Source of the DNA: Bacillus methanolicus
Lineage (GTDB): Bacteria > Bacillota > Bacilli > Bacillales > Cytobacillaceae
Assembly: GCF_028888695.1 (NCBI RefSeq)
Contig: NZ_PNFF01000002.1
Coordinates: 953,001-1,017,000, forward strand
Length of the DNA: 64,000 nt
Reading direction: 5' to 3'
The first letter of the stretch is position 1. Every line of letters starts with the position of its first letter. Below the pieces are notes generated by a model. The model worked only from the letters and a program-made list of their open reading frames with translations. It had not been told where the DNA came from and ran no database searches. Position numbers and translations under genes: made by a program. This document shows positions 27,544-38,474 of the stretch, piece after piece.

Positions 27544-28707
27544 TTATTTCTTTTTGATTTCTTTAATAGCTGTTTGAGCTAATTTAGAAATCGTCATATC
27601 ATCCATTGGTGGATTGTGAAGGCCTGCTCTTACATCACGATAATATCTTTGCAATGGATTTGACAATTGAAGACTTTTAGCTCCAACTACTCTCATCGCT
27701 TTATCGACGATATTGATGGCTGAGTTTGTAACAATATGCTTTGCCGCATTAAGTTCATTTGTAATATATGAACGGCGCGACTCATCATCATAAGCTTCCG
27801 CTACACTATATAAAAAGTGTCTCGCTTTCATTAATTCTAAATCAATTTGGCCAATTAAACTTTGCACATTCGGCAATTCACTAATCGTTCCTTTTATGCT
27901 ATTTGGTGAATATACGGAGGCAAATTTTACGGCATAGTCACGAGCTGCTTGTGCAATCCCTAAGTAGCAAGCCGGAATATGCAAAAGCCAGCCATTCAGA
28001 TTATTGCTTTTTGATTCTTGATTTGGCTCTACAAAGTTTTCTTCTTCTATTTCAACGTTATCAAGTACAAGGTCATGACTTTCTGTTCCTCTCATGGCAA
28101 TAACATCCCAAGTTTCTTTAATAGATAAGCCTTTCGCCTCTCTTTCAATTAAGAAAGTTCCAACTGCTTCCTTTTCTTCCACCCATGCAGTTACAAGAAA
28201 ATGGGTAAGAACCGGCGCCATGGTCGTAAACGTTTTTTGACCTGAAATAATCCATTTATCTCCTTTTTTCACTGCATACGTTCCGGGGCGGCCGCCGCGG
28301 GTCGGACTGCCGGTCTGCGCTTCACTAGCTGCTCTGTTCACTAAAGCACCATTCAATATTTTTTTTGCAAAACTGGACAGCTTATGATTTTCCCATAGTT
28401 TTTTCTCGAATAATTCACCAACGACACTTTGATGCCAGCCGATGGCCAATCCGGTCGCACCATCAAAACTAGCAATCGTTTCCTGGAAAAGAATCATATC
28501 TGTTACACGAAGCCCCTCGCCTCCGTATTCTTTCGGCAGGATACTTTTTGTGTATCCCATATCTACAAGCGTTTGGATATTCTTCTTTGGAAACTTTGAT
28601 TTTTCATCGCTTTCCTTTGCCTCACTTTTAAACGCTTCTTCATGTTTTAATAGTTTTTCGATCCATTCTCTTTGGATATCAGTTTTAATAAATAAATTTT
28701 TCGACAC
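27544..28707 (-). CDS. Acyl-CoA dehydrogenase (YdbM-like)
   Basis: The 387-residue flavoenzyme of the acyl-CoA dehydrogenase fold has an N-terminal helical domain (PKEYGGEGLRVTDM), the middle beta-domain (GKTFTTMAPVLTHFLV, ETWDVIAMRGTESHDLVLDNVEI) and a C-terminal helical domain (YRDVRAGLHNPPMDD). It resembles B. subtilis YdbM, whose gene belongs to the sulfur-related CymR regulon. Here it is divergent from a cystine-type ABC importer, which fits a role in sulfur-compound metabolism rather than classical fatty-acid oxidation. The start is GTG with GGAAGTG upstream. The substrate is unknown. Confidence 0.85.
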   Translation of the reverse strand: MSKNLFIKTDIQREWIEKLLKHEEAFKSEAKESDEKSKFPKKNIQTLVDMGYTKSILPKEYGGEGLRVTDMILFQETIASFDGATGLAIGWHQSVVGELFEKKLWENHKLSSFAKKILNGALVNRAASEAQTGSPTRGGRPGTYAVKKGDKWIISGQKTFTTMAPVLTHFLVTAWVEEKEAVGTFLIEREAKGLSIKETWDVIAMRGTESHDLVLDNVEIEEENFVEPNQESKSNNLNGWLLHIPACYLGIAQAARDYAVKFASVYSPNSIKGTISELPNVQSLIGQIDLELMKARHFLYSVAEAYDDESRRSYITNELNAAKHIVTNSAINIVDKAMRVVGAKSLQLSNPLQRYYRDVRAGLHNPPMDDMTISKLAQTAIKEIKKK

Positions 28708-29169
28708 GTTTCACACTTCCTTAAGTAAATTCCGTTCATTATTCATCTTATTAGATTCAAAGACAGACAGTCACAACGATTCAATTAACTAAATATTAAA
28801 ATAATATTTTATTGTAGCATACACCTTGGAAAAATTATATATCTGTGCCAAGTATCAATAAATCCCATCAAGGGTAAATGTAATAAAATTCCTTACTCCG
28901 ATTTTTTTCCTCTTACAAAAATTTTACTTGAACAGTTGACTTTCAAATGTCTAAGAATTATTATTAAAAAAATTATTTACATACTTAACCTATAAAAATA
29001 GTATGATTTAGATTTAAAAATGAGAAAGGTGGTGCAGCTATTTTCGCTCACGGTAAAACTAAGGCGAAACTATATAAAAATATGAAATTGCTGTAGTGAA
29101 AGATGGAGTTAAGAATCTAAAGAAACCAATAAATTTTAAAAATTAAGATTAATAGAGGGGGTTATAAGA
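28708..29169. promoter_or_regulatory. Divergent promoter region between the dehydrogenase and the ABC operon
   Basis: This is a 462-bp AT-rich gap. Candidate plus-strand promoter: TTTACA at ~28976 with TATAAA/TAGTAT 17-25 bases on. A TTGACT lies near 28936. I see no T-box or SAM riboswitch. A ~130-nt leader precedes the lipoprotein start. A shared regulator such as CymR is possible by analogy; no operator is claimed. Confidence 0.35.
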
Positions 29170-30045
29170 TTGAGAAATAAAAGGTTTTTGAAAGGGGCAG
29201 CAGCAGGTTTAGCATTAGTCTTACTATTAGCAGGATGTGGATCAAGTACATCCTCTGGTTCAACTTCTAATGCAACAGAAGGCAATAATTCAGAAGTTAG
29301 GAAAGTAAAAATAGCATATGACCAATCTTCAAAACCTATTTCCTATACAGATGAAAATGGGAAAGCAACCGGATATGATGTAGAAGTTATGAAATTGGTT
29401 GATAAATTGCTTCCAGAATACGAATTCGAATTCGTAGGAACAACAAGTGATGACTTATTGTTAGGCGTTGAACAAGGTAAATATCAGGCAGGTGTTAAGA
29501 ATGCATTCTGGACTGAGGAAAGAACGAAGAAATTTCTCTATCCAAAGGAATTCCTTGGATTGAGCAGTACGGGCCTTGTGTTAAAGAAAAAAAATGAACA
29601 TATTAAAACTCTGTCCGATTTTGCCTCAGCCGGACTTACCTTAGCGCCAATTGCCGCTAACAATGCTCAATATACAATTATTGAAGAATACAATAAGGCT
29701 AACCCGGACAATCAAGTGAAACTGGAAGCCGGGGATCAATTCACAGTTGATGTCGTTCAATGGGTGAATGAAGGACGGGTTGACGGCGGTGTAATGATTG
29801 AAGGTCCTTTTAAAAATCAAGTACTTGCAAAGGATGGTCCATACCACCATTTAGCTGATGAGGTTGTTTACAATGAGTTCGCTGTCATCAAAACTTGGCC
29901 ATTGTTTAATAAAAATGAACAGGAATTGGCAGATGCTTATGATAAAGCTATTAAGCAGCTGAAAGAAGAAAAGAAGACAAATGAATTAAGCGTAAAATAC
30001 TTTGGCAGAGATCTGTTCGAGGTATTGGATAGAGTAAAAAGATAA
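29170..30045 (+). CDS. Amino-acid (probably cystine) ABC transporter, substrate-binding lipoprotein
   Basis: The 291-residue SBP_bac_3 family protein has a lipoprotein signal peptide (MRNKRFLKG, hydrophobic stretch, lipobox LLAGC with Cys near residue 23) and a Ser/Thr-rich linker. The periplasmic-binding fold follows: VRKVKIAYDQSSKPISY, ENGKATGYDVEVMKLV, VEQGKYQAGVKNAFWTEERT. It captures a polar amino acid outside the membrane for the permeases downstream. The TTG start has AGAGGGGG upstream. The operon has two permeases and one ATPase, like tcyJKLMN. Cystine as substrate is inferred from that and the YdbM-like neighbour. Confidence 0.88.
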   Translation: MRNKRFLKGAAAGLALVLLLAGCGSSTSSGSTSNATEGNNSEVRKVKIAYDQSSKPISYTDENGKATGYDVEVMKLVDKLLPEYEFEFVGTTSDDLLLGVEQGKYQAGVKNAFWTEERTKKFLYPKEFLGLSSTGLVLKKKNEHIKTLSDFASAGLTLAPIAANNAQYTIIEEYNKANPDNQVKLEAGDQFTVDVVQWVNEGRVDGGVMIEGPFKNQVLAKDGPYHHLADEVVYNEFAVIKTWPLFNKNEQELADAYDKAIKQLKEEKKTNELSVKYFGRDLFEVLDRVKR

Positions 30046-30105
30046 TAAAAGTAATCAAGAAAGCATGACTTATTTCCCGAAATAAATGAATCATTAAAGT
30101 TACAA

Positions 30106-30169
30106 CTTGTCACTTTCTTTATTAAGGTTGCTAAGTGTGAGGTCGCCTTAATAATTAGAAAGTGGCAAG
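30106..30169 (+). promoter_or_regulatory. Long intercistronic hairpin between binding protein and permease
   Basis: CTTG.CACTTTCT..TATTAAGG pairs with CCTTAATA..AGAAAGTGGCAAG around an 18-nt loop. The tail is CTTTGTT, a weak U-tract. Placed after the binding-protein gene, it probably stabilises that transcript or allows partial termination, giving more binding protein than permease. Confidence 0.6.
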
Positions 30170-30244
30170 CTTTGTTCCGTTAAGTCTTTGAATTTATTAA
30201 ATGAAAATTGATTACAATGCGGAAACCGATGATGGAGATGAAAC

Positions 30245-30952
30245 ATGGAAAAATATTTCGATGTATCATATATATTCGAGTCAATACCAGAGTTAATACC
30301 ATTTTTGAAAGTAACATTTATGGTTGCCGGTCTATCCGTTCTGTTTGGAACGTTCCTAGGTTTCATCTTAGCAGTCATGAAATTAGGAAAAAGTAAGATT
30401 GCTCAAAAAATCGCCTATGGTTATACGACAATAATAAGATGTACACCATCTATTGTTCTGCTCTTTCTAACTTATTATGGCATTCCGGCAATTGCAATAA
30501 ATTTCGGTATAAATTTGAACAACATTCATACAGCTGTATTTGTCGTTATAACTTTTTCACTACAATTTGCTGCGGCAATGTCTGAAGTAATCAGAACAGC
30601 GTATGAATCGATAGACAGAGGGCAGTTTGAAGCTGCAGTATGTGTAGGGTTAAGTAATACACAAGCCTACAGAAGAATCATTTTACCGCAGGCTTTTGTA
30701 GTAGCATTGCCAAACTTCGGTAATAGTTTGCTAGAGCTGCTTAAAGAAGGGTCCTTAGCATATACAATCGGATTGATCGATGTGATGGGAAAAGCCGAGT
30801 TGATTATCAGTAGTAACTATAATGCTCATGCATTAGAAATCTATCTTGGGTTATCTATTATTTACTGGGTGCTTTCAATAATCATTGAACAGATTTTCCT
30901 GAAATTAGAAAAAATATTCAGTAAAGGTAAACAAGTAATAAAAACGACATAA
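30245..30952 (+). CDS. Amino-acid ABC transporter permease (TcyL-like)
   Basis: The 235-residue inner-membrane permease of the HisM/GlnP type has about five membrane segments, with the ATPase-contacting EAA loop YESIDRGQFEAAVCVGLSNTQAYRRIILPQA (shown as parts: RGQFEAAVCVGL and AYRRIILPQ). ATG follows GGAGATGAAAC. It forms a heteromeric channel with the next gene, from which it is separated by 12 bp. Confidence 0.88.
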   Translation: MEKYFDVSYIFESIPELIPFLKVTFMVAGLSVLFGTFLGFILAVMKLGKSKIAQKIAYGYTTIIRCTPSIVLLFLTYYGIPAIAINFGINLNNIHTAVFVVITFSLQFAAAMSEVIRTAYESIDRGQFEAAVCVGLSNTQAYRRIILPQAFVVALPNFGNSLLELLKEGSLAYTIGLIDVMGKAELIISSNYNAHALEIYLGLSIIYWVLSIIIEQIFLKLEKIFSKGKQVIKTT

Positions 30953-30964
30953 GGTAGTGATAAA

Positions 30965-31678
30965 GTGTCGCAAGGAATCGATTATCAATTTTTAGTGGAG
31001 ACATTTTTTGTAGCATTATCAGGGGTGCCTACAGCGCTGATCATTACAGTTGTAGCATTACTGGTTGCGTTGCCATTAGGTTTTTTATTTGCACTGACTC
31101 GAATAAATAAAATTCCAATTTTAGATCAATTTGCACGAGTATATGTTTCTTTTGTAAGAGGAACTCCGGTTATTGTTCAAATTTTTATTATCTATAACAG
31201 TGTTCCACTATTGTTAACTACGATTTTTGAAAAGTATAACATCGAAACGAGTATTTACGAAGTCAATCCAATTTGGTACGCATTCATTGTTTTCTCCTTA
31301 AATACGACAGCTATTCTTACAGAAGTATTTCGTTCCGCAATAAGCACAGTCAGCAAAGGACAACTGGAAGCCGCCCAATCAGTTGGACTAACAAATGTAC
31401 AGGCATTTAGAAGGATTATCATTCCTCAAACATTGGTTGTAGCCCTTCCAAATATTTGTACAGCCACTGTCAATCTTATTAAAGCTACATCTTTAGGTTA
31501 TGCAATGTCATTGAAAGAAATTACTTTAAGAGCAAAAGTGGCAGCCAATGAAGGCTACAATTATCTGGAAGCTTATATCGATATATTCCTTGTATATTTG
31601 ATTATATGTAGTTTAGTGGAATATTTATTCAAGCTGTATGAAAAACGCTTGAGAAAGTATAGAGTAGCCAATGCTTAA
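30965..31678 (+). CDS. Amino-acid ABC transporter permease (TcyM-like)
   Basis: This 237-residue second permease has the same fold: [19 protein letters not shown] near residue 62, and the EAA motif [20 protein letters not shown] with [13 protein letters not shown]. The start is GTG with AAGGTAGTG upstream. It pairs with the preceding permease. The next gene begins within about 25 bp. Confidence 0.88.
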   Translation: MSQGIDYQFLVETFFVALSGVPTALIITVVALLVALPLGFLFALTRINKIPILDQFARVYVSFVRGTPVIVQIFIIYNSVPLLLTTIFEKYNIETSIYEVNPIWYAFIVFSLNTTAILTEVFRSAISTVSKGQLEAAQSVGLTNVQAFRRIIIPQTLVVALPNICTATVNLIKATSLGYAMSLKEITLRAKVAANEGYNYLEAYIDIFLVYLIICSLVEYLFKLYEKRLRKYRVANA

Positions 31679-31701
31679 GATTGAAGCAGGAGATGGATCA
31701 C

Positions 31702-32457
31702 ATGTTAGAGATTAAAAATGTACATAAATCATTTGGAAAGAATATAGTTTTAAAAGGAGTGGACTTAAAAATAGATAGAGGGGATGTTGTCGTCATCCTT
31801 GGACCAAGCGGATCAGGTAAGACAACATTACTTAGATGCATTAATTTTCTTGAAAAAGCAGATCAAGGTCAAGCAATTTTTGGAGATATTCATGTTGATC
31901 TTCATCGAGCAACAAGAAAACAAATTCATACAATAAGAAAAAAGACTGCTTTTGTATTTCAAAATTATAACCTGTTTAATAATAAAACAGCACTAGAAAA
32001 TGTAACAGAGGGGCTTATTATTGGAAGAAAGGTTCCAAAAGAAGAAGCGATTGAAATTGGGAAAAAAGCATTGGATAAAGTAGGGCTGTCAGAAAAATAC
32101 AATGCTTATCCCAGTGAATTATCAGGTGGACAACAACAAAGGGTAGGCATTGCAAGAGCAGTTGCTTTAAATCCGGACATTATTCTATTTGATGAACCAA
32201 CTTCTGCACTGGATCCGGAATTAGTCGGTGAAGTTTTAGCAGTTATGAAGAAAATTGCAAAAGAAGGAACGACCATGTTGGTTGTTACTCATGAAATGTC
32301 TTTTGCGCAAAACGTAGCAACCAGAGTGATCTTTATGGATGGCGGAGTTATAGTAGAAGAAGCACCACCTAAAGAATTTTTTACCCGGCCAAAAGAAGAA
32401 AGAACAAAACAGTTCTTAAAGCGGGTAATAACAGAGGATTTTACTTATTATATTTGA
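31702..32457 (+). CDS. Amino-acid ABC transporter ATP-binding protein (TcyN-like)
   Basis: The ~251-residue ABC ATPase powers import. It has Walker [14 protein letters not shown]-loop FVFQNYNLF, signature [14 protein letters not shown], Walker [15 protein letters not shown] and H-loop [11 protein letters not shown] 31702 is chosen because AGGAG lies 8-10 bases upstream; an in-frame TTG at 31681 has no comparable site. It is the last gene of the operon and is followed by a terminator. Confidence 0.92.
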   Translation: MLEIKNVHKSFGKNIVLKGVDLKIDRGDVVVILGPSGSGKTTLLRCINFLEKADQGQAIFGDIHVDLHRATRKQIHTIRKKTAFVFQNYNLFNNKTALENVTEGLIIGRKVPKEEAIEIGKKALDKVGLSEKYNAYPSELSGGQQQRVGIARAVALNPDIILFDEPTSALDPELVGEVLAVMKKIAKEGTTMLVVTHEMSFAQNVATRVIFMDGGVIVEEAPPKEFFTRPKEERTKQFLKRVITEDFTYYI

Positions 32458-32592
32458 GGCTTGCAAAAAATTTGGCTTGCAGAATCTTGTAAATCAATAA
32501 CATTATTTAGAAATATTTGTCTAACCAAGGAAATCAAGAGAGACAAACTTCCAATTTTCGAGGCATGTTGAGTACGTTGCGCAGATAGTCTT

Positions 32593-32632
32593 AAAAAAAA
32601 GCAGGAACCAATTAAGGAATCCTGCTTTTTTT
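32593..32632 (+). terminator. Terminator of the amino-acid ABC operon
   Basis: AAAAAAAAGCAGGA pairs with TCCTGCTTTTTTT around ACCAATTAAGGAA. The A-rich 5' arm makes it potentially bidirectional. Confidence 0.85.
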
Positions 32633-32635
32633 ATT

Positions 32636-32764
32636 ATGGGGGTAAAAATTGGTAATGAATTTAGGGAGATCCATTTTTGCCTAATTCAACAAATCCATCT
32701 TTTTGCAGAAAGAGAAGGCCAAATTGTTGAATGGCTATTTGACAAAGCAACAAGTGTTTCATAG
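32636..32764 (+). CDS. 42-residue ORF, possible remnant
   Basis: An ATG directly after the terminator opens a frame MGVKIGNEFREIHFCLIQQI, then LFAEREGQIVEWLFDKAT, with coding-like composition. It has no good ribosome-binding site and no promoter between it and the terminator. It is more likely a gene remnant than an expressed gene. Confidence 0.25.
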   Translation: MGVKIGNEFREIHFCLIQQIHLFAEREGQIVEWLFDKATSVS

Positions 32765-32834
32765 CAATGTTTGAAAACAAAAAAGAATGCAAGAGTTCAG
32801 ATCAAACTTACTGCAATATGCGAGAACCTTTTTC

Positions 32835-33737
32835 TTACTGATATCTCTCCAGCGTTGAGAAAAAGTCTTGTACAAATCGATAAAACACTTTAACGGATGG
32901 TGCGAGTTCGTAATGATCGGAAATAATGACACCGACGTTTCGTTTGACATGCGGCATTTCGATTGGCACCTTTACTGCGAAGCGGAGCACCGTCTCATAA
33001 AGGGCGCTTTCCGGAAGAAGAGTGACGCCAATCCCTGCGGAGACGAGCCCTTTGATTGCATCTAAATCTTCGCCTTCCGATGAGATGATCGGTGAAAATC
33101 CTGCTTGTCGGCAGGCATCAAGCACCATTTGATGCAAAATGTACCCTTGAGGAAATGTCACAAACGGTTCGTTGCGCAGCTCGTTTAGTACTAAGCTGTT
33201 TCGCTTGGCGAGCGGATGATTGTTTGGAAGAAGAGCGGCAAACGATTCGGAAAATAAAATCTCCCCTTTAATTCCCGGTTCTCCCTTCGGAACCGGCCCG
33301 AGAAAAGCCAAATCGACTTCTCTATTTTTCACCGCTTCGATTAAGAATTTGTAAGATCCTTGGCGCAAATGAAACGAAACATTCGGATGTTTTTCTTTAA
33401 AAGCGGAGATGACCATTGGCATCGTATGGCTTGCCAGACTAGTTGGAAATCCGATTTTGATTATTCCGCGTTCCGGATCTAAATATTCTTCGATTTGTTG
33501 TTTTGCGAATTCAATTGCTTTTAGCGCTGTTTCAACATGAGGCAAAAAGTGCCGGCCGACAGGGGTGAGTTTCACATTTCGTCCTTCCCGTTCAAATAGC
33601 TGTACTCCAAGTTCGGCTTCTAAATTGCCAATCTGTCTGCTTATGGCGGATTGTGCGACGTGAAGAGCTTCAGCCGCTTCGGAAACGTGTTCCCGTTTGG
33701 CCACCTCTAAAAAATATTGAAGTTGTCTTAGTTCCAT
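32835..33737 (-). CDS. gltC: LysR-family activator GltC
   Basis: This 300-residue LysR-type regulator is divergent from glutamate synthase, the arrangement of B. subtilis gltC. The N-terminal winged HTH is LRQLQYFLEVAKREHVSEAA ... SAISRQIGNLEAELGVQLF; the C-terminal effector domain runs from ~residue 90 (GIIKIGFPTSLASHTMP). In B. subtilis GltC activates the synthase genes in response to 2-oxoglutarate and is blocked by the glutamate dehydrogenase RocG. The ATG has GGGAAGGAAA upstream. The intergenic region holds a palindrome that fits its binding site. Confidence 0.93.
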   Translation of the reverse strand: MELRQLQYFLEVAKREHVSEAAEALHVAQSAISRQIGNLEAELGVQLFEREGRNVKLTPVGRHFLPHVETALKAIEFAKQQIEEYLDPERGIIKIGFPTSLASHTMPMVISAFKEKHPNVSFHLRQGSYKFLIEAVKNREVDLAFLGPVPKGEPGIKGEILFSESFAALLPNNHPLAKRNSLVLNELRNEPFVTFPQGYILHQMVLDACRQAGFSPIISSEGEDLDAIKGLVSAGIGVTLLPESALYETVLRFAVKVPIEMPHVKRNVGVIISDHYELAPSVKVFYRFVQDFFSTLERYQ

Positions 33738-33770
33738 TTTCCTTCCCTCTCTGCTATTTATATCAAAATG

Positions 33771-33785
33771 AGATTAATTTAATCT
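33771..33785. promoter_or_regulatory. Candidate GltC binding palindrome
   Basis: A perfect palindrome AGATTAATTTAATCT in the gltC-gltB intergenic region, with the T-N11-A core expected for LysR-type boxes. The divergent promoters lie in the AT-rich DNA on either side. Confidence 0.6.
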
Positions 33786-33861
33786 AAATTATATATTGTT
33801 TATATTATTTTTGAAAACTAAAATAATACTTACATTGTAAATGGAACGGGAGGGAAAGAAG

Positions 33862-36800
33862 ATGAAACAATACGGAATACCGAAAGTACAAGGGCTTTAT
33901 CGTCCTGAATTTGAACATGATGCGTGTGGTATCGGCTTTTATGCTCATTTAAAAGGAAAGCCGTCACACGATATTATTAAAAAAGGCCTTCATATGCTTC
34001 GCCAGCTTGAACATCGCGGCGGGCAAGGAAGCGATCCGGAAACAGGCGATGGTGCAGGTATTATGGTACAAATTCCGCACGAATATTTCCAAGCGGCATG
34101 TGGAGACATGAACCTTCCGCCAAAAGGACGTTATGGCATCGGCATGGTCTTTTTGCCTGAAGATGAGGAGAAAAGAGCGTATTACGAAATAGAAATCAAT
34201 AAAATCATCGAAAAAGAAGGGCAGAGGTTATTAGGCTGGCGTACGGTGCCTGTAAATGTCGAAAAAATCGGAAAATTAGCAAAACAAAGTAAACCGTTCA
34301 TCCGTCAAGTGTTTATCGCAGCTAGCGACGACATTCAAAAGGAGCTTGCATTTGAACGAAAATTGTATGTCATTCGCAAACAAGCGGAAAAGCTTTTTCA
34401 AAATAATGAATGTTATTTTGCCAGCCTCTCAAGCCGGACGATTGTATATAAAGGATTGGTTACACCTGAACAAGTAGATGAATATTACATCGATTTGCAG
34501 GACGAACGGTTTCAATCAGCATTTGCTCTCGTTCATTCACGCTTTAGTACGAACACATTCCCTAGCTGGGAAAGAGCGCATCCAAACCGCTATTTAATTC
34601 ATAACGGCGAAATCAACACATTAAGAGGAAACGTCAATTGGATGATGGCGCGGGAAAAGCAATTCGTATCCGAACTTTTCGGTGAGGATTTGGAAAAAAT
34701 TACACCAATTTTAGATATGAACGGCAGCGACTCATCCATTTTAGATAATGCGTTTGAATTTTTTGTACTCGCAGGGAGAAAATTGGCCCATGCGGCGATG
34801 ATGCTCATTCCGGAACCATGGTTTTGGGACAACGACATGGACGATGACAAAAAGGCGTTTTACGAATACCATAGCTGCTTAATGGAACCATGGGACGGCC
34901 CAACGGCGATTTCGTTTACGGATGGAAAGCAAATCGGTGCAATTTTAGACCGCAACGGTTTAAGGCCGGCGCGTTATTATGTGACAAAAGATGACTATAT
35001 TATTTTTTCATCTGAAGTTGGTGTCATCGATGTTGAACCAAGCAACGTGCTATATAAAGACCGGTTAAGCCCAGGGAAAATGCTTTTAGTCGATCTAGAA
35101 CAAGGCCGGATTATTTCTGATCAGGAAATTAAAGAAGAAATTTCCAAAGAAAAACCATACCGTAAATGGTTGAACGAACAAATGATTACGTTAAATGATC
35201 TGGATATTCCGGAAGATACGGAGCCGGTCAAAAACCTTGTCACATTGCAAAAAGCGTTTGGCTATACGTATGAAGATGTAGAAAAAACGATCATTCCGAT
35301 GGTCAATGAAGGAAAAGACCCAACAGGTTCGATGGGAATGGATGCATCGCTTGCGGTGTTGTCAGACCGTCCGCAAAGCTTGTTTAACTATTTTAAACAG
35401 CTATTTGCCCAAGTCACCAACCCGCCGATTGATGCAATTCGCGAATATATTGTGACATCGACGATGACGCTTCTCGGCAAGGAAGGAAATATTCTTCATC
35501 CTGATGCATCGGCCGCCCGCCGCATTCGCTTGGATACACCGATTCTTTCAAACGAAGAACTTGCGGCGCTAAAGTCGAACCCGTATCCTGAGTTTAAATG
35601 TGCGACAATTCCGACATTATTTACCGGCGATTTGAAAAAAGCGCTCGACGAACTTTTTGAAAAAGCGGAAAAGGCGATGGAAAACGGCGCGGTGCTTCTT
35701 GTCTTGTCTGACCGGGGCGTCGACGAACAACATGTCGCGATTCCGACTTTGCTTGCCACAAGCGCGCTTCATCAATATCTGGTTCGTCAAGGAACACGCA
35801 CGAACGTAAGCATGATTGTCGAATGCAGCGAAGCGAGGGAAGTTCATCATTTTGCCGCTTTAATTGGATACGGTGCGGATGCGGTCAATCCGTATTTAGC
35901 GCTTGAAACGATTCGAAACACCGTGGAAAACGGAATTATTTCGCTTTCCTATCATGAAGCGGTTAACAAATATAAAAAGGCGGTTACCGATGGCGTTGTC
36001 AAAGTCATGTCGAAAATGGGAATTTCGACGGTGCAAAGCTATCGCGGTGCGCAAATTTTTGAAGCGGTCGGCATCAGTGAAGAAGTGATTGAACAATATT
36101 TCACAGGTACGGCGTCGCAAATCGGCGGCATCGGGTTGGACGAAATTGCCAAAGAAGCAAAAATGCGCCATGCAGCTGCTTTCCAAACGTCATACAAAGA
36201 CGATGTATTAGATCCGGGAAGTGAACTGCAATGGAGACGGAACGGAGAACATCACGCATTCAATCCAAAAACAATTCATATGCTTCAATGGGCGTGCCGG
36301 AAAAATGATTATAAGCTTTTTAAAGAATATTCAAAATTAGCAAATGAAGAACAAATGGCCTTTTTGCGAAATGTGTTTGAATTTGATGAAACAAGAACCT
36401 CGGTTCCGATTGAGGAAGTTGAGCCGGTTGAATCGATTGTACGCCGCTTTAAAACAGGAGCGATGTCCTTCGGTTCGTTAAGCAAAGAAGCGCATGAATC
36501 GCTTGCCATCGCAATGAACCGCATCGGCGGAAAAAGCAACAGCGGTGAGGGTGGAGAAGATCCGAGCCGTTACATGCCGGATGAAAACGGAGATCTGAAG
36601 AGAAGCGCGATCAAGCAAATCGCTTCCGGCCGCTTTGGTGTAAAAAGCCATTATTTAGTAAACGCGGATGAATTGCAAATCAAAATGGCGCAAGGGGCAA
36701 AACCCGGCGAAGGCGGACAGCTTCCTGCCAACAAAGTGTATCCGTGGGTTGGAAAAGTACGTGGATCGACGCCTGGTGTAGAATTGATTTCTCCTCCTCC

Positions 36801-38424
36801 GCATCATGATATTTATTCGATTGAAGACTTGGCACAGCTTATTTTTGATTTGAAAAACGCCAATAGAGATGCGCGGATTAGCGTGAAACTTGTTTCGAAA
36901 ACAGGTGTCGGTACGATTGCGGCGGGAGTTGCGAAAGGAAGTGCGGACGTAATTGTCATAAGCGGATATGACGGCGGTACAGGAGCGTCGCCAAAAACGA
37001 GCATTAAGCATGCCGGGCTTCCGTGGGAGTTAGGTCTTGCGGAAACGCACCAAACATTAATGTTAAATGGTTTGCGCGACCGCGTTGTGCTTGAAACAGA
37101 CGGTAAATTAATGACTGGCCGCGATGTCGTGATGGCCGCATTGTTTGGCGCCGAAGAATTCGGTTTTGCGACAGCCCCGCTTGTCGTTTTAGGCTGTGTG
37201 ATGATGCGCGCATGCCATCTAGATACATGTCCGGTTGGCGTTGCGACGCAAAATCCAGAGCTTCGCCAAAAGTTTATGGGAAAACCGGAACACGTGATCA
37301 ACTTTATGTATTTCATAGCCCAAGAAATGCGTGAAATTATGGCACAGCTCGGTTTCCGCACGGTGGATGAAATGGTCGGAAGAGTCGACGTCTTAAAAGT
37401 AAGCGAGCGTGCGAAAAAACATTGGAAAGCGAAGCATTTGGATATGTCTCGTTTACTTTATCAAGTAGACGGTCCTCGGACATTTGCTCGTCCACAGCAG
37501 CATAAAATCGAACAAACTCTTGATTTCAACAAAATTTTGCCGGCAGTCGAGCCTGCGCTTGAGCGAAAAGAAAAAGTCGAGCTGCACCTACCTATTCGTA
37601 ATGTAGATCGCAATGCCGGAACGATTACGGGAAGCGAAATTTCGAAACGCTATGGGGAAGAAGGGCTGCCGGAAGACACAATTCGCCTTCATTTCACAGG
37701 ATCTGCCGGACAAAGCTTTGCTGCTTTCATTCCAAAAGGAATGACGATGACGCTTGTTGGCGATGCAAATGATTATATTGGAAAAGGGTTATCCGGCGGA
37801 AAAGTGATCGTCCATCCGCCAGAAGAGGCATCGTTTGCTTCTGCGGATAACGTCATTATCGGCAACGTCGCTTTCTATGGAGCAACGAGCGGAGAAGCGT
37901 ACATTCGCGGACGCGCCGGCGAACGGTTCTGCGTTCGAAACAGCGGCGTGAACGCTGTCGTTGAAGGCGTCGGCGATCACGGCTGTGAGTATATGACAGG
38001 AGGGCGTGTCGTGATCCTTGGATCCGTCGGGAAAAACTTTGCGGCGGGAATGTCCGGAGGAATCGCTTATGTGTTGGCCGATGATGAAAACGAATGGCAA
38101 AAAACAGCGAATAAAGAATTAGTGTTGTTCGAGCGTCTCGAAGATGAAGAAGATGTTATCGAAGTACATCAAATGATTACGAAACATTATCAATATACCG
38201 GAAGCAGAAAAGCATCTCATATTCTAGCAAATTGGGAAAAGTATGAAGATAAATTTGTGAAAGTTATTCCAAGAAACTACAAATTGATGATCGAAACCAT
38301 TAAAGCGATGGAACAATCCGGGCTTTCTCAAGATGAGGCGATGATGGCTGCATTCGAAGCAGTAGCAAAACGAAAAAAAGCTGCGGTAAACGAACCAATC
38401 GCATTACAAGCGGTCGCTAAATAA
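33862..38424 (+). CDS. gltB: Glutamate synthase, large subunit
   Basis: This 1520-residue enzyme (gltA in B. subtilis naming) transfers the amide of glutamine to 2-oxoglutarate, giving two glutamates. A short propeptide precedes the N-terminal nucleophile Cys22 ([12 protein letters not shown]); the class II amidotransferase domain follows, with [15 protein letters not shown]. Then come the central domain, the FMN-binding synthase domain (SGEGGEDP...[30 protein letters not shown]), the 3Fe-4S cysteines ([16 protein letters not shown]) and the C-terminal beta-helix GXGXG domain ([16 protein letters not shown]). ATG 33862 has GGGAGGGAAAG upstream; an ATG 21 bases earlier is less suitable. It forms an operon with the small subunit. 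Confidence 0.97.
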   Translation: MKQYGIPKVQGLYRPEFEHDACGIGFYAHLKGKPSHDIIKKGLHMLRQLEHRGGQGSDPETGDGAGIMVQIPHEYFQAACGDMNLPPKGRYGIGMVFLPEDEEKRAYYEIEINKIIEKEGQRLLGWRTVPVNVEKIGKLAKQSKPFIRQVFIAASDDIQKELAFERKLYVIRKQAEKLFQNNECYFASLSSRTIVYKGLVTPEQVDEYYIDLQDERFQSAFALVHSRFSTNTFPSWERAHPNRYLIHNGEINTLRGNVNWMMAREKQFVSELFGEDLEKITPILDMNGSDSSILDNAFEFFVLAGRKLAHAAMMLIPEPWFWDNDMDDDKKAFYEYHSCLMEPWDGPTAISFTDGKQIGAILDRNGLRPARYYVTKDDYIIFSSEVGVIDVEPSNVLYKDRLSPGKMLLVDLEQGRIISDQEIKEEISKEKPYRKWLNEQMITLNDLDIPEDTEPVKNLVTLQKAFGYTYEDVEKTIIPMVNEGKDPTGSMGMDASLAVLSDRPQSLFNYFKQLFAQVTNPPIDAIREYIVTSTMTLLGKEGNILHPDASAARRIRLDTPILSNEELAALKSNPYPEFKCATIPTLFTGDLKKALDELFEKAEKAMENGAVLLVLSDRGVDEQHVAIPTLLATSALHQYLVRQGTRTNVSMIVECSEAREVHHFAALIGYGADAVNPYLALETIRNTVENGIISLSYHEAVNKYKKAVTDGVVKVMSKMGISTVQSYRGAQIFEAVGISEEVIEQYFTGTASQIGGIGLDEIAKEAKMRHAAAFQTSYKDDVLDPGSELQWRRNGEHHAFNPKTIHMLQWACRKNDYKLFKEYSKLANEEQMAFLRNVFEFDETRTSVPIEEVEPVESIVRRFKTGAMSFGSLSKEAHESLAIAMNRIGGKSNSGEGGEDPSRYMPDENGDLKRSAIKQIASGRFGVKSHYLVNADELQIKMAQGAKPGEGGQLPANKVYPWVGKVRGSTPGVELISPPPHHDIYSIEDLAQLIFDLKNANRDARISVKLVSKTGVGTIAAGVAKGSADVIVISGYDGGTGASPKTSIKHAGLPWELGLAETHQTLMLNGLRDRVVLETDGKLMTGRDVVMAALFGAEEFGFATAPLVVLGCVMMRACHLDTCPVGVATQNPELRQKFMGKPEHVINFMYFIAQEMREIMAQLGFRTVDEMVGRVDVLKVSERAKKHWKAKHLDMSRLLYQVDGPRTFARPQQHKIEQTLDFNKILPAVEPALERKEKVELHLPIRNVDRNAGTITGSEISKRYGEEGLPEDTIRLHFTGSAGQSFAAFIPKGMTMTLVGDANDYIGKGLSGGKVIVHPPEEASFASADNVIIGNVAFYGATSGEAYIRGRAGERFCVRNSGVNAVVEGVGDHGCEYMTGGRVVILGSVGKNFAAGMSGGIAYVLADDENEWQKTANKELVLFERLEDEEDVIEVHQMITKHYQYTGSRKASHILANWEKYEDKFVKVIPRNYKLMIETIKAMEQSGLSQDEAMMAAFEAVAKRKKAAVNEPIALQAVAK

Positions 38425-38474
38425 AATGATCGTTATCTCGTTCATCTTTTCATGAAGAGGAGGGTGAAACACAA

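Noticed and set aside
28708-29169. A SAM or T-box riboswitch upstream of the amino-acid ABC operon
   Set aside because: The leader lacks the expected conserved helices, T-box sequence and terminator; only promoter-like elements are visible.
36813-37361. Long antisense ORFs within the glutamate synthase genes
   Set aside because: They are shadows of a strongly coding, GC-richer gene; they have no ribosome-binding sites or family motifs.
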